Shown here: piece after piece, positions 1 to 9,349 of the stretch
How the letters are laid out: every line of letters begins with the position of its first letter
Position numbering within the stretch: position 1 is the first letter of the stretch
Source of the DNA: Nocardia anocheti
GTDB lineage: Bacteria > Actinomycetota > Actinomycetes > Mycobacteriales > Mycobacteriaceae
Length of the DNA: 64,000 nt
Assembly: GCF_029675105.1 (NCBI RefSeq)
Contig: NZ_JAQQFV010000011.1
Span: 62,001-126,000, forward strand
Direction: 5' to 3'
Notes under the pieces: generated by a model
Seen by the model: the letters and a program-made list of their open reading frames with translations, nothing else
Database searches by the model: none
What the model was told of the DNA's origin: nothing
Position numbers and translations under genes: made by a program

Positions 1-1792
1 GCGCGGCACTGCCGCCCATGCGCGCCGATCCCATGATGTGCAGGGCGCCCATCGCGCACCGGCCCGGCCCGTATCCGGCCTTCGCGCACGCGGTGTCGAA
101 CTCGGCGAGCGAACCGCGCACGCCGGGCTCGAAGGAGACACCCGCCTGATGACCGGAGTAGATCCGTTGCGCGCCCGCGGCTTCGAGGATCGAGGCAGCC
201 CCGACGATCCCGGTGTGCAGATGGGCGGCGTCGTAGTCGGAGAGACGGTATTTCACCACCGGTTCGCCACCGCGATCGATGCCGACGCTGCCCGGATCGC
301 GATCTCGGGTGATCACGCCGATGGAGTTCGTCCGCGCGAAGTCCCGCAGGTTCGCCCGATGCGCCTCGGCGCCACGCCAGTTCAGGAAACCGGTGGCCAG
401 GCCGGGATGCACCGGCCCGGTCTCGTAGATGACGCCGTAACCGTGGCCGTCGAGATCGGCGTGCTGCCTGCTGATGCGCCCCTGCAACGCGCCTTCCCAG
501 GGCCGGATCTCCTCCTCGAACACGCCGAAGACCGCCGCCGCCGGATGCAGCCGCAGGTGTCGCCCGATGTTCTCGTTGCGCAGTCCGGAGCGGCGCAGCA
601 GCGCCGGGGTCTGGATCGCGCCCGCCGCCACGACCACCGCGCGGGCTCGCACCGTGATCTCCACGCCGTCGCCGGTGCGCGCGCTCACCGATTCGGCCCG
701 CCCCGCGCTGACGGTGATCGCGCGGACCTCGGCGTCGACCACCAACCGGGCGCCGTGCGCCGCGGCGTCGGCCAGCCAGGTCTTGGTCGTCGACTGCTTG
801 GCACCCACCCGGCAGCCGTAACCGCAGCGCCCGCACTCGATTCCGGCGTCGCACGCCTCGCTCACATTGCGCGGCAGCGTGCCGACCTCCCAGCCCAGCG
901 CCCGCGCCCCGCGTTCGAGCACACCGTCGCGCGCCGACAGCGGTGACTTGCGCTCGGTCACCCCGAGCCGTCGCCGCACCGCCGCGAGCGCGTCCCCGAA
1001 CTCGTCGGTGGCGAACTGCGGGACGCCGGTGTCGGCCCACTCGGCGCGCACACGGTCCGGGGTGGGCAGCGAGGTGGTCCAGTTGACGACGGTGCCCCCG
1101 CCCAGACAACTGCCCGCCACCAAGGTGAGCTGGCCCTCCGCCGTGGTCGGGGGACCGGGCGCGTAGAGACTGGTCAGGGCGGCCAGCTCGCCGTCGCCGA
1201 AGTCCCGGTCGTCGTAGTAGCCGCCGCGTTCGAGCACGACCACGTCCAGGCCCGCCTCGGCCAGCACCGCCGCGGCCGCACCCCCACCGGACCCGACGAC
1301 CACGACATCGCAGTCCAGGGTGGTGGGCGTGGTGAAGCGCTGCGGGCTGAGCGCGGGCTCGGGGGCGTCCGCCCGTCTGCCCGGCGGCGGTGGATAGCCG
1401 ATCTGCTTCCACAGTGGATTCTCGCCGGTCGGGCCCGGGGTGACGTTGTAGGCGAGCAATGCGGCCTGTTTGAGGGCTTGGAAGATCGCCCGTGCCGGGG
1501 CGAGGCGGGAATCGCCCAGGCGCAGCAGCGCGGCTTCGCGCCGCTGCTGCGACAGAGAGGAGAACCGACGCGGACCGTTGCCGGTGAGCAGGCCCAGCAG
1601 CGGGGAGTCCCACAGCCCCAGCAGTAGGGCGAGCTGTTCGCGATCGGCTTCGCGCGGGTTGCGCGCGAGGATTCCGAGGATGGTGTCGACCACGCCCAGC
1701 TCGGTCGCGGCGGGGAGCCCGAGGCCGTCACCGGGGAGGAACGTGTCGCAGATCGTGCCCAGCGCGGCGCGTTGTTCGGCTGTCGGCTCCAT
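1..1792 (-). CDS. GMC-family FAD-dependent alcohol oxidase (3' end outside window)
   Basis: Flavin-dependent oxidoreductase of the GMC family, resembling long-chain alcohol oxidases/dehydrogenases. From the start at 1792 (ATGGAGCCGACAG) the frame stays open through the left edge, giving 597 codons. Residues 1-150 are an alpha-helical N-terminal extension like that of long-chain alcohol oxidases. A dinucleotide-binding motif (VVVVGSGGGAAAAVLAEAG) lies near residues 163-181, with ERG at the end of strand 2. A Cys-rich stretch (CGRCGYGC) precedes AKQSTTKTWL, as in long-chain fatty alcohol oxidases. The C-terminal His/Asn catalytic region is only partly present, near HIMGSARMGG at the edge. The substrate is unknown. 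The start is the first Met giving the full N-terminal domain. Confidence 0.85.
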   Translation of the reverse strand, partial: MEPTAEQRAALGTICDTFLPGDGLGLPAATELGVVDTILGILARNPREADREQLALLLGLWDSPLLGLLTGNGPRRFSSLSQQRREAALLRLGDSRLAPARAIFQALKQAALLAYNVTPGPTGENPLWKQIGYPPPPGRRADAPEPALSPQRFTTPTTLDCDVVVVGSGGGAAAAVLAEAGLDVVVLERGGYYDDRDFGDGELAALTSLYAPGPPTTAEGQLTLVAGSCLGGGTVVNWTTSLPTPDRVRAEWADTGVPQFATDEFGDALAAVRRRLGVTERKSPLSARDGVLERGARALGWEVGTLPRNVSEACDAGIECGRCGYGCRVGAKQSTTKTWLADAAAHGARLVVDAEVRAITVSAGRAESVSARTGDGVEITVRARAVVVAAGAIQTPALLRRSGLRNENIGRHLRLHPAAAVFGVFEEEIRPWEGALQGRISRQHADLDGHGYGVIYETGPVHPGLATGFLNWRGAEAHRANLRDFARTNSIGVITRDRDPGSVGIDRGGEPVVKYRLSDYDAAHLHTGIVGAASILEAAGAQRIYSGHQAGVSFEPGVRGSLAEFDTACAKAGYGPGRCAMGALHIMGSARMGGSAA

Positions 1793-1903
1793 CCGGAAAC
1801 CACCCTTCCACTTCTGGGTGATTTGTATCACGGTGGATCGGGTCGTGCTGGCTGTCAACGGGTTTCGGGGCCGGGTGCGTGCCCGGCCCCGAAACCGTGA
1901 CGA

Positions 1904-2395
1904 TCAGTCCGCGGTCGCCGGGATGAAGTCCTCGGTGCCCGCGGTGAACTGCAGGGTCTTGCGGGTCGACACGGTGAGATCGATATCGGCCGAGGAGATC
2001 GACCGGACCGCCGCGTCGCTGGCGTAGGCGGTGATCTGATACCGGCCGGGCTGCAGGGCCCGGAAACTGACCTGCCCGTCGGACCCGGTGGTCAACCGCC
2101 GGTGGACGGTGTCGCCGCAGGAGTCGAAGCCGGTGAGCACCACCTTGCCGCCGGGGATCGGACGACGGGAGTCCGAGGTGATCAGCACGGCGTCGATCTG
2201 GCCGATGGCCGTGGGGCTGGGTGCGCGTGCCTGGAGGTCGTCCTGGCGGGGCTGGCCGGGTAGCGCGCAGGTCGATTTCTGCGCGACCGAGTCGTCGCGA
2301 CCGGGATGCGCGTGCGCACTCCCCGCCACGCTCCCGATCAGAACCGCCGCCAGTAGGCCGATCGCCGAACTCCGGGTAACGCCGAACCGTGGCAT
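1904..2395 (-). CDS. secreted carboxypeptidase-regulatory-like (prealbumin-fold) protein
   Basis: Protein of 163 aa with a Sec signal peptide: short basic N-terminus, hydrophobic core ([14 protein letters not shown]) and AHA-type cleavage near residue 29. The mature part matches the carboxypeptidase-regulatory/SpaA-like beta-sandwich pattern, with '[25 protein letters not shown]', then '[19 protein letters not shown]' and a final beta strand. The matched parts are short, so the family call is tentative. It is probably an exported, non-enzymatic fold, and the role is unknown. It is transcribed divergently from msrA, with a 172-bp spacer. Confidence 0.7.
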   Translation of the reverse strand: MPRFGVTRSSAIGLLAAVLIGSVAGSAHAHPGRDDSVAQKSTCALPGQPRQDDLQARAPSPTAIGQIDAVLITSDSRRPIPGGKVVLTGFDSCGDTVHRRLTTGSDGQVSFRALQPGRYQITAYASDAAVRSISSADIDLTVSTRKTLQFTAGTEDFIPATAD

Positions 2396-2567
2396 AGCGC
2401 CGTTTTCCTCCTTTTCCTCGGTGACACCGGGTACGCGTGGACACGCGCGAGGTAACGCTCGGGCGGCAACCTTACTGTCGGGAATTTTCGGGGGGTCATC
2501 CGGAGTTCTCCAGGAGACGGTTGTGGCCGAAGTCCGCCAACCGCGCCGCTCTCATCGAGGAGGAGAC

Positions 2568-3083
2568 GTGACCGAAACCCGTATGGCGATTCTGGCCGGT
2601 GGTTGCTTCTGGGGAATGCAGGAGTTGATCCGCCGTCAACCGGGTGTGCTCACGACCCGGGTCGGCTATACCGGTGGACGCAATGATCACCCCACCTACC
2701 GCAATCATCCCGGACACGCGGAGGCCGTGGAGATCGTCTACGACCCCGCCGTGACCGATTACCGGGCGCTGCTCGAGTTCCTGTTCCAGATCCATGACCC
2801 CACCACCCGCGACCGGCAGGGCAACGACATCGGTTCGAGCTATCGATCGGCCATTTTCTATCTCGACGAGGACCAGCGCCGCATCGCCCTGGACACCATC
2901 GCCGATGTGGACGCCTCGGGTCTGTGGCCGGGCAAGGTCGTCACCGAGGTGACCCCGGCCAGCACCTTCTGGGACGCCGAGCCCGAACACCAGGACTACC
3001 TGCGGCGCTACCCCGACGGCTACACCTGCCACTTCCCGCGCCCGGGCTGGAAACTGCCCAAGCGGGAAAACGCCGGGAACTGA
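2568..3083 (+). CDS. msrA: peptide-methionine (S)-S-oxide reductase MsrA
   Basis: Reduces the S-epimer of methionine sulfoxide in proteins, using thioredoxin-type electron donors. The protein is 171 aa from a GTG start at 2568, preceded at good spacing by GAGGAGGAG (2557-2565). The catalytic GCFWG motif sits at residues 12-16 with Cys13. VGYTGG and the conserved [11 protein letters not shown] block follow, then FFQIHDPT-type and [10 protein letters not shown] motifs. A C-terminal Cys (YTCHFPR) may resolve the disulfide. An open frame extends upstream, but it has no MsrA-like residues before the GTG. It is a single-domain MsrA with no fused MsrB. Confidence 0.95.
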   Translation: MTETRMAILAGGCFWGMQELIRRQPGVLTTRVGYTGGRNDHPTYRNHPGHAEAVEIVYDPAVTDYRALLEFLFQIHDPTTRDRQGNDIGSSYRSAIFYLDEDQRRIALDTIADVDASGLWPGKVVTEVTPASTFWDAEPEHQDYLRRYPDGYTCHFPRPGWKLPKRENAGN

Positions 3084-3179
3084 CTCGCCGCGCCCACTCA
3101 TATCCATATGCCATGATCGGCGGTGTCTGCTCATAAATAGGCGGCCGCGGCCGTCCAGTCGATGAGGGGTGCGATTCGA

Positions 3180-4181
3180 ATGACGTATGGCCAGCAGCAA
3201 CCCGGCTATCCACCGGCCGGGCCGAAACTCGGCGTCGGCGACGCGATCGGGTACGGGTGGAACAAATTCAAGGACAACGCGGTGGTGTGGGTGGCCATCG
3301 TGCTGGTCGCAGTCCTGATCCAGGTGGTCCTGAATTTCGTGTTCAACCTCGGCAACACCGATACCGACAGTGACGGCGCCGTCGTCATCGGATTCGGGAT
3401 CTGGCAGCTGATCGGCACGGTCGTGACCACGATCGTGGGCTACCTGATCTCGGCGGCCCTGGTGCGCGGCGCGCTGCACGAAACCGACGGGCGCAAACCG
3501 ACATTCGGTGATTTCTTCCAGTTCAGCAGAGTCGGCGTGATCATTCTGGCGGGCCTGCTGGTGGGTCTGGCGACCGGTATCGGCCTGCTGCTGTGCATTC
3601 TGCCGGGTATCGTCATCGCGTTCTTCACCTGGTGGACGATGCAATTCGTGATCGACCGGGATCAGGACGCGGTCACCGCGATCAAATCCAGTTTCTCGGC
3701 GATCTCGGGCAATGCGGGTCCGCTGCTGTTGCTGGCGCTGGCCTTGTTCGGCATCAATGTGCTTGGCGCGATTCCGTGCGGCCTCGGTCTGCTGGTGACG
3801 ATTCCGCTCACGATCATCGCCTCGACCTACGCCTACCGCGTGGTCACCGGTGGTCCGGTGGCGGGTGCGGCGGCGACACCGGAGCCGGGCTACCCGCAGC
3901 AGTACGGCGGGCCCGAGGGTGGGTTCGGTGGTCAGCCGGGCTATGGCGGTCCGGCCGGTGGTCAGCCGGGGTACGGCGGCCCCGCGGGCGGTCAGCCCGG
4001 GTACGGCGGTCCGGCCGGTGGCCAGCCCGGGTACGGCGGCCCCGCGGGTGGTCAGCCGGGATACGGTGCGCCGGGGTACGGCGGTCCGGCCGAGGGCGGC
4101 CCGGGGTATGGCGGGCCGGGGTCCGGTCCGGATCTGGGCAAGCCGGGCGAGCCAGGCCTGGGCGGTCCCGAAAACCGCTGA
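3180..4181 (+). CDS. multi-pass membrane protein with Gly/Pro/Tyr-rich repeat tail
   Basis: Protein of 333 aa. A short N-terminus rich in Q, P and G (MTYGQQQPGYPP) precedes a membrane domain with about five or six hydrophobic segments between residues 25 and 220. This organisation resembles actinobacterial DUF4013/'glycerophosphoryl diester phosphodiesterase membrane domain'-like proteins. Residues 235-333 are a disordered tail containing five GGQPGYGGPA decapeptides and further GYGGP units. The ATG at 3180 is preferred because GAGGGG at 3164-3169 is a well-placed ribosome binding site. An ATG at 3162 would overlap that site. The gene ends at a strong hairpin (4188-4229). The function is unknown. 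The tail may mediate envelope protein interactions (inference). Confidence 0.75.
   Translation: MTYGQQQPGYPPAGPKLGVGDAIGYGWNKFKDNAVVWVAIVLVAVLIQVVLNFVFNLGNTDTDSDGAVVIGFGIWQLIGTVVTTIVGYLISAALVRGALHETDGRKPTFGDFFQFSRVGVIILAGLLVGLATGIGLLLCILPGIVIAFFTWWTMQFVIDRDQDAVTAIKSSFSAISGNAGPLLLLALALFGINVLGAIPCGLGLLVTIPLTIIASTYAYRVVTGGPVAGAAATPEPGYPQQYGGPEGGFGGQPGYGGPAGGQPGYGGPAGGQPGYGGPAGGQPGYGGPAGGQPGYGAPGYGGPAEGGPGYGGPGSGPDLGKPGEPGLGGPENR
3927..4076 (+). repeat. five 30-bp in-frame tandem repeats (GGQPGYGGPA)
   Basis: Five consecutive 30-bp units encode GGQPGYGGPA, the last one degenerate (GGQPGYGAPG). The unit length is a multiple of three, so copy-number change would alter tail length but not reading frame. 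Confidence 0.9.
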
Positions 4182-4187
4182 CGGACA

Positions 4188-4229
4188 ATGGAGAAGGGGC
4201 GCGCGAGTCCTCGCGCGCCCCTTCTCCAT
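4188..4229. terminator. bidirectional hairpin terminator between convergent genes
   Basis: A perfect 19-bp inverted repeat (arms 4188-4206 and 4211-4229) with a 4-base GTCC loop lies between two convergent genes. There is no U-tract, as is common for actinobacterial hairpin terminators. Confidence 0.8.
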
Positions 4230-4232
4230 GCT

Positions 4233-4481
4233 CTACTCGCAGCCGTACCCGTCGCCGTCGCGGTCCAGGCCGTACTCGTCGGGACCGATGACCCGGACCG
4301 GGCCGGTGTAGACGGGGCCGTTGCCGCTGCCGCCCTCGCAGTCGACATCGCTGACGATCGGCAGGCAGGGGGTGTACGAGCTGTGGCAGTTGGCGGGCTG
4401 CGCGGTGGCCACGGCCGGGGCCGCGATCGCGAAGGCGAAGGCCGCGACGGCGGCGGACGCGAGGGTGACAGCGAGTTTCAT
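4233..4481 (-). CDS. secreted excalibur-domain calcium-binding protein
   Basis: Protein of 82 aa with a signal peptide (hydrophobic stretch about residues 4-25, cleaved near ATA-QP). The C-terminus carries an excalibur motif: DCEGGSGNGPVY, then LDRDGDGYGCE. The DxDxDG loop resembles an EF-hand calcium loop, and the paired Cys residues match the family. It is a small exported protein, probably cell-wall associated. The specific role is unknown. Confidence 0.8.
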   Translation of the reverse strand: MKLAVTLASAAVAAFAFAIAAPAVATAQPANCHSSYTPCLPIVSDVDCEGGSGNGPVYTGPVRVIGPDEYGLDRDGDGYGCE

Positions 4482-4599
4482 GGTGCTCCGTTCAGTTGTA
4501 CAGCGGAGCAGAGTGTTTCACGCGTGGCCGATTTGCCGGAAATCTGCGGATCGGTACCTGCCGGTAAACTCGGCGGTTCGTTGTCACGGGGGAGGAATC

Positions 4600-5634
4600 G
4601 TGCGGGACAGATGGCGTCGGTGGTCGTGGCGCACGCGCGTCGCGGTCGTGCTCGGACTCGTGCTGGCCGTCGTGTTCGCGCCGGTCGTGGGCGTTTTATG
4701 TGCGCTACTGGCACACAATGTCGGCGAGCAGTCCGAGCAGGCGCGTACCCGGGGGCGCGACGCGGTCTGGCTCGGGCACGCGTGGGTGGACGGCCGCCGG
4801 ACCGACGCCGATGTCGACGGACTGGCGAAGTTGCTGACGGGCACCGGCATCCGGGATCTCTACGTCCACACCGGTCCGCTGGAACACGACGGGAGCCTGC
4901 GAGACGACCTGGCGCCACGCGCGCGATGGTTCGTCGAGGCCGTGCACGCGAAGCTGCCCGGAATCCGGGTGCAGTCCTGGCTCGGCGACGTCGTGCGGCC
5001 CGAATTCGACGGGCTCGACGTGGAATCGGCCGCCTCCCGGGATCGGGTGGTCGCCTCGGCTCGGCGCGTGCTGGAGTACGGCTTCGACGGCGTGCACTAC
5101 GACCTCGAACCGGTGCGCTCCGGCTCACCGGGCTTCCTCGCGCTGCTCGACGCGACCCGCGCGGTGACCGCGCGCGCCGGGGTGCCGCTGTCGGTCTCGG
5201 CGCCGGTGATCGACCCGCTGCCGGGTCTGCACTCGGTCGGCCTCGCGGTGGCCGACCACGGAAAATGGTGGAGCCAGGCGTATTTCGCCGAGGTGGCCCG
5301 GCGCGTGGACCAGGTGGCGGTCATGTCCTACGACACGGCCATGCCGACGAAGGCGCTCTACAGCGGGTACGTCGCCCAGCAGACCGCGCTGGCCGCCGAG
5401 GTGACGCCCACCGAGGTGGATCTGCTGATGGGCGCGCCCGCCTTCTGGGCCGACGATCCCGGTCATCACGGCGCGGCGGAGACGGTCGCGGCGGCGGTGC
5501 GCGGCATCCGATTGGGGTTGACCCGATCGGAGGTGGGGCGCGGGGCGTTCGGTGTCGCGCTGTACGTGGATTTCGCCGCTACGGAACAGGATTGGGCGGA
5601 CTATCGGCAGGGCTGGTGCCGGTTGCCGAGCTGA
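4600..5634 (+). CDS. membrane-anchored TIM-barrel (glycosidase-like) protein
   Basis: Protein of 344 aa. The GTG start at 4600 follows GGGGAGG (4588-4594). One N-terminal transmembrane or signal-anchor helix (about residues 12-36) is followed by an extracytoplasmic domain. Its repeating beta-alpha pattern includes GIRDLYVHTGPL, FDGVHYDLEPV and VAVMSYDT, typical of GH18-type or related TIM barrels. The 'FDGVHYDLEPV' strand carries acidic residues where GH18 enzymes have the DxxDxE catalytic motif, but the spacing is not canonical. Hydrolytic activity is therefore uncertain and the substrate is unknown. Confidence 0.65.
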   Translation: MRDRWRRWSWRTRVAVVLGLVLAVVFAPVVGVLCALLAHNVGEQSEQARTRGRDAVWLGHAWVDGRRTDADVDGLAKLLTGTGIRDLYVHTGPLEHDGSLRDDLAPRARWFVEAVHAKLPGIRVQSWLGDVVRPEFDGLDVESAASRDRVVASARRVLEYGFDGVHYDLEPVRSGSPGFLALLDATRAVTARAGVPLSVSAPVIDPLPGLHSVGLAVADHGKWWSQAYFAEVARRVDQVAVMSYDTAMPTKALYSGYVAQQTALAAEVTPTEVDLLMGAPAFWADDPGHHGAAETVAAAVRGIRLGLTRSEVGRGAFGVALYVDFAATEQDWADYRQGWCRLPS

Positions 5635-5674
5635 CGACCGCGCGCGGGGTTGGCGAGTGCTCGATGCGCGGTGT

Positions 5675-6316
5675 TCAGGCGGCGGTGCGGGTCAGCCAGG
5701 GATGGGCCGGGTGGACCGTGGTGAGCCAGGTGGTCAGGCGGGCGCGGTGCGCGTCGGGGAGCAGGGGCAGGACGCGGTCGAAATCCGCGTCGTCCTTGGG
5801 GCGGGCGGCCTTGGCCTTGAACAGCAGGACGGCTTCGGGGATCAGGTAGGGGATTCCGGCGGCGGTCGTGTGGATCAGGTCCGGGTAGGGGAGGGTGATG
5901 GCGGGGTGGCGACGGCAGATCCAGGTGCCGCCGTCGTGCGGTTCGCGGAAGACGTCGAGATGGTAGGTGCCGGTGTAGGGGTCGCGCAGCCAGGTCTGGT
6001 GCAGGTCGGGGTGGTCGGCGGCGCTGGCGTAGGGCCAGACGGTGCCGTCGCCGACGACATCCCACTCGTATTCGGGGAAGGCGGCGGCGATCTGCGGGAA
6101 ATCGGCCCGGGGCACCGTGATCTCGATATCGGCGTGCGCGCGCGAGATCGATCCGGCGAACAGGTCCAGTGCCCATCCGCCCGCGACCGCCCACGGCGTC
6201 GTACACCCGCTCAGCCGGGCGGCCACCACGCTCGGTGTCCACGGATCCCAGCGCCGATCGGCCTCGGCCGCGCTGATCGAACGTCCACCGTCGGGAGCCC
6301 TCATGCCGTCCATCAT
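5675..6316 (-). CDS. aminoglycoside-2''-adenylyltransferase-like nucleotidyltransferase
   Basis: Protein of 213 aa resembling the ANT(2'')-type nucleotidyltransferase family. 'AVAGGWALDLFAGSISRAHADIEI' matches the family pattern GGWALD...R.H.DID. The second metal-binding acid is Glu (DIE) rather than the usual Asp. Family members adenylylate aminoglycosides or other small hydroxylated molecules, and many chromosomal homologues have no known substrate. The C-terminal 'EAVLLFKAKAARPKDDADF' helix is typical of the family. The start is at the MMDGM pair. The first ATG (6316) is chosen, with a weak GGGGTG upstream. Confidence 0.7.
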   Translation of the reverse strand: MMDGMRAPDGGRSISAAEADRRWDPWTPSVVAARLSGCTTPWAVAGGWALDLFAGSISRAHADIEITVPRADFPQIAAAFPEYEWDVVGDGTVWPYASAADHPDLHQTWLRDPYTGTYHLDVFREPHDGGTWICRRHPAITLPYPDLIHTTAAGIPYLIPEAVLLFKAKAARPKDDADFDRVLPLLPDAHRARLTTWLTTVHPAHPWLTRTAA

Positions 6317-6440
6317 GAGCGCGCACCCCGGGTGGGTCGTGGTGGTTGTGAACAATGGTGACGCAGGTGAGACGGGTTCGTGAGGTGCACCGGACCGTCG
6401 TGACACAACCGCGCCCGGTCGTCGGCCGTGCTCGCGGAGG

Positions 6441-7298
6441 TCAGGGGTTGGGTGCCGGGAGCGCGGCGTCGGTGGGCAGGCCCAGGGCGGTGGTGGTGTC
6501 GAGACCGTGCAGTTGGGCGGCGGTGAGATCGGTGCCGCTGAGGACGGTGCCCGTGAGGTCGGCGCCGGTGAGATCGGCGTCGGACAGTCGCGCGGTGTCC
6601 AGGCGGGTGCGGCGCAGGGTGGCTCCGCGCAGGTCCGCCCCGCGCAGGTCGGCGCCGGTGAGGGTGGCCTCGGACAGATCCGCCTCGCGCAGATCGGCGC
6701 CACGGAGATCGGCGGCCGCGAGATCCATCCGTGCCAGCCGGGCACCCGGCAGCCGGACCGCGCGCAGATCGGCCCCGGGCAACCGGGCACCGCTGAGATC
6801 GAGTCCGGTCACGGCGTGCTTGCGGGCCAGCCGGTCGCGCAGCACCGCCACCGCGTCGACGAGATCGCCCGGCGCGGTGGCGAATTCGCCCCCCGCGGTG
6901 CGGCGCTGGAGCAGGCGCGCCAGCAGGCGCAGGCCGCGTTCCCGCTCGCGCGGCGCGTCCTCCATGAGCCGTTGCAACGCGAAGACCCCACCGGAGCGGG
7001 TGACCGGGTCCTCGGCGGCGAGATGCCCCACCACCGCGCTGAACCGGTCGACATCCTGTTTGGCCCGGTCCAGCAGGAACTTGCGGACCGTGTAGAACAG
7101 ACCGGCCAGGGCGATGAGAGTGCCGAGCAGCGCGGCGAACTGGCCGCGCTGGGCCACCGCCGCGTCGAGCCGTTCCTTGGGTGTGAGTTCGTGCAGGCCC
7201 TCCGGTGCGAGCATCAGCGGGAGCCGATAGATCGCCAGGATCAGCAGGATCACCGCCGCGGCGATGCCGAGGGCGGTGAGGGTCGGGCGTACTCTCAT
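6441..7298 (-). CDS. membrane-anchored pentapeptide-repeat protein
   Basis: Protein of 285 aa. Two N-terminal hydrophobic helices (about residues 8-32 and 52-70) flank a short loop. A cytoplasmic alpha-helical region follows (RSGGVFALQRLMEDAPRERERGL). About twenty tandem pentapeptides of the A(D/N)LXX type lie in roughly residues 165-275 (LSGARLPGADLRAVRLPGA, ADLRGADLRGA and similar). Pentapeptide repeats fold as a right-handed quadrilateral beta-helix. In this membrane-linked class the partner is unknown, so I assign no role. It is divergent from the STAND NTPase gene, with 80 bp between starts. Confidence 0.8.
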   Translation of the reverse strand: MRVRPTLTALGIAAAVILLILAIYRLPLMLAPEGLHELTPKERLDAAVAQRGQFAALLGTLIALAGLFYTVRKFLLDRAKQDVDRFSAVVGHLAAEDPVTRSGGVFALQRLMEDAPRERERGLRLLARLLQRRTAGGEFATAPGDLVDAVAVLRDRLARKHAVTGLDLSGARLPGADLRAVRLPGARLARMDLAAADLRGADLREADLSEATLTGADLRGADLRGATLRRTRLDTARLSDADLTGADLTGTVLSGTDLTAAQLHGLDTTTALGLPTDAALPAPNP

Positions 7299-7378
7299 CG
7301 AACTGTCCAGACTCCTCGACGCGGTGCCGGGTCGTTGCCCGCACTGTACTATGCGGAGTCGTCGATGGGGGTTGGGTG

Positions 7379-9349
7379 ATGCAATCGAATTCCGCGCTAC
7401 CGGAACGTGTTCGGCCGTTCGTCAACCATGTCGCGCTGTTGGACGAGGTGACGAAGTACATCCTGACGAGCGCTCCGGGAAACCGTGTCATCGTCCTGAC
7501 CGGGGAGCCCGGGATCGGGAAGACCTCGGTCGGTATCGAACTCGTCCACGAGCTGCGGGCCTATTACCCCGACGGTGTGCTGTTCCTCGAATTCGGCGGG
7601 GTCGATCAGGTCGATCATCCCGAGGACGTGCTCGGGCTGGCGCTGCGGAGATTGGGGCATCCGCTGGGCGACATTCCGGTCGGACGCGATCGGCGCGACC
7701 TGTATCGCACTCTCACCGAACGCGGTTCGCGGGTGATCTTCCTCGATGGTGTGGTGACGGAGGCGCAGGCCAGGGCCTTGATGCCCGCGAGTGGGTCGTC
7801 GTTGGTCATCGTCACCGAAGCCCGGCCCGCCACGCCGCTGGATGCGGTGGGAATGCGAGCGTTCGTGGTCGACGAGTTGGACGAGGTCGCGGCGCGGCAT
7901 CTGCTCGAGGAATTGATCGGGATCGACACGTGCCAGGCGGAGCCGACCGAGTTCGATGAGCTCGTCGGTCACTGTGCGAATGTTCCGCACGCCCTGCGCA
8001 TCGTGGCGACTATGGTGTGCCGGAGCGCGAATCGACGAGTCGCGCGTCCGGTGGCCGAGACCGTCGACCGTCTCCGTGACCCGCAGCGTCGGCGCACCGC
8101 GCTGCCGCTGGAACGCGTCTACGGCGCCGCGTACGGCTTGCTCTCCGTCCGGTCCCAGCAGTGCTATCGCGCCCTCGGACTCCGGGCCCATGGCGGCCGG
8201 GTCAGCGCGGAGGCCATGGCGGCGGTGCTCGGTGTCTCGGTGGGGGTGGCCGCCGAATCGCTGATCGATCTGGCCGACATGTGGCTGCTGTCGAGCGTCG
8301 AGGCGCCACGCTATCGCGTACGGGAACTGATTCGTCGACATGCGGAGGAGGTGGACGAGCGCACCATGGCCGAGCGTGATGCCGACGAATGGCGGCTTGT
8401 CGAATTCTACGATGCGCGCCTGGCCGCCGCCGACGCGCTGATCGCACCGGGACGTCCGTGGCGGCGGCTGCTGTTCGGTGACCTCACGCCCGACACCACG
8501 CTGTTCGACGGTGTCGAGCAGGCGCGGGCCTGGTTGTGGGAGGAACGCACTGCGCTGCTCGCCGCCGCGGAATTCCTCGACAGCGTCGGTGACGACCGCT
8601 ACCCGCAGCGGTGGGCGGTGCTGCTGTGGGCCTTCCACGAACAGGAGAAGATTCTCGGCGACCTCGAGCTCCTGTCCGGGTGGGGCCTGGCGGCCGCCGG
8701 ACGAGCCGGACAGCCCGACGTGACAGCGCTGCTGCATCTGCAGTACGGCTTCGGAAAGCTGTGGGCGGGCGACCTCGAAGCGGCAGCAACCGAATTCGAG
8801 GCCGCCAGCGCGGCGGCGATTCGGGCCGACGTCAAAGCCAGTGCGCTCGAGGGACTCGGGCTCGTGCGGCTCGATCAGGGCAGAACCTCTGAGGCGCTGG
8901 AACTCCTGCGGGAGAACGCGCGGCTCGCCCGCGAGATCGACGACCCGCGCCGGATCCTGATCGCCGACTTCCATCTCGCCAAGGTCGAGTCACCACAGAC
9001 GGCGCTGGCGTTGCTCGACACCGTGGAGGCCGGGCTTCGCACGCTGGCCTCGGACGAGGCGGACAATCTCGCCAAGAGCATGTACTGGCGGGGTCGCAAG
9101 CTCGCGCTCCTCGGCGATCACCAGCGCGCCGCGATCGAACTCTCGCGGGCGTACACGGCCATGGAAGCGCGGCGTCGCTCGTTCGATCTCGGGAAGATCG
9201 CCGAGGCGTCGGGGGAAGTCGCCCACGCGCTCGGTGATCCGGCCGGTGCGCGCGACTTCCTGCTGCGCGCGGTCGGCCATTTCGAGCAGACCGGACTCAC
9301 CGCCGACGCGGCGAACGCTCGGGCGAAGATCGAGCAGTGGGGTCTGTGA
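7379..9349 (+). CDS. STAND-class NTPase (NB-ARC-like) with C-terminal TPR-like repeats
   Basis: Protein of 656 aa. The P-loop (GEPGIGKTS) lies near residues 42-50. A Walker-B-like strand (RVIFLDGV), a sensor strand (SLVIVTEARP) and a helical/winged-helix region (CYRALGLRAHGGRVSAEAMAAVLG) follow in NB-ARC order. The C-terminal half is helical with TPR-like units (YGFGKLWAGDLEAAATEFEAA, ALEGLGLVRLDQGRTSEALELL). No enzymatic effector or DNA-binding domain is fused, unlike AfsR/SARP proteins, so it may sense or scaffold. The ATG at 7379 has GGGGG 7 nt upstream; a GTG at 7376 is the alternative. The stop codon abuts the stop of the convergent phase-variable gene in the palindrome TGATCA. Confidence 0.8.
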   Translation: MQSNSALPERVRPFVNHVALLDEVTKYILTSAPGNRVIVLTGEPGIGKTSVGIELVHELRAYYPDGVLFLEFGGVDQVDHPEDVLGLALRRLGHPLGDIPVGRDRRDLYRTLTERGSRVIFLDGVVTEAQARALMPASGSSLVIVTEARPATPLDAVGMRAFVVDELDEVAARHLLEELIGIDTCQAEPTEFDELVGHCANVPHALRIVATMVCRSANRRVARPVAETVDRLRDPQRRRTALPLERVYGAAYGLLSVRSQQCYRALGLRAHGGRVSAEAMAAVLGVSVGVAAESLIDLADMWLLSSVEAPRYRVRELIRRHAEEVDERTMAERDADEWRLVEFYDARLAAADALIAPGRPWRRLLFGDLTPDTTLFDGVEQARAWLWEERTALLAAAEFLDSVGDDRYPQRWAVLLWAFHEQEKILGDLELLSGWGLAAAGRAGQPDVTALLHLQYGFGKLWAGDLEAAATEFEAASAAAIRADVKASALEGLGLVRLDQGRTSEALELLRENARLAREIDDPRRILIADFHLAKVESPQTALALLDTVEAGLRTLASDEADNLAKSMYWRGRKLALLGDHQRAAIELSRAYTAMEARRRSFDLGKIAEASGEVAHALGDPAGARDFLLRAVGHFEQTGLTADAANARAKIEQWGL

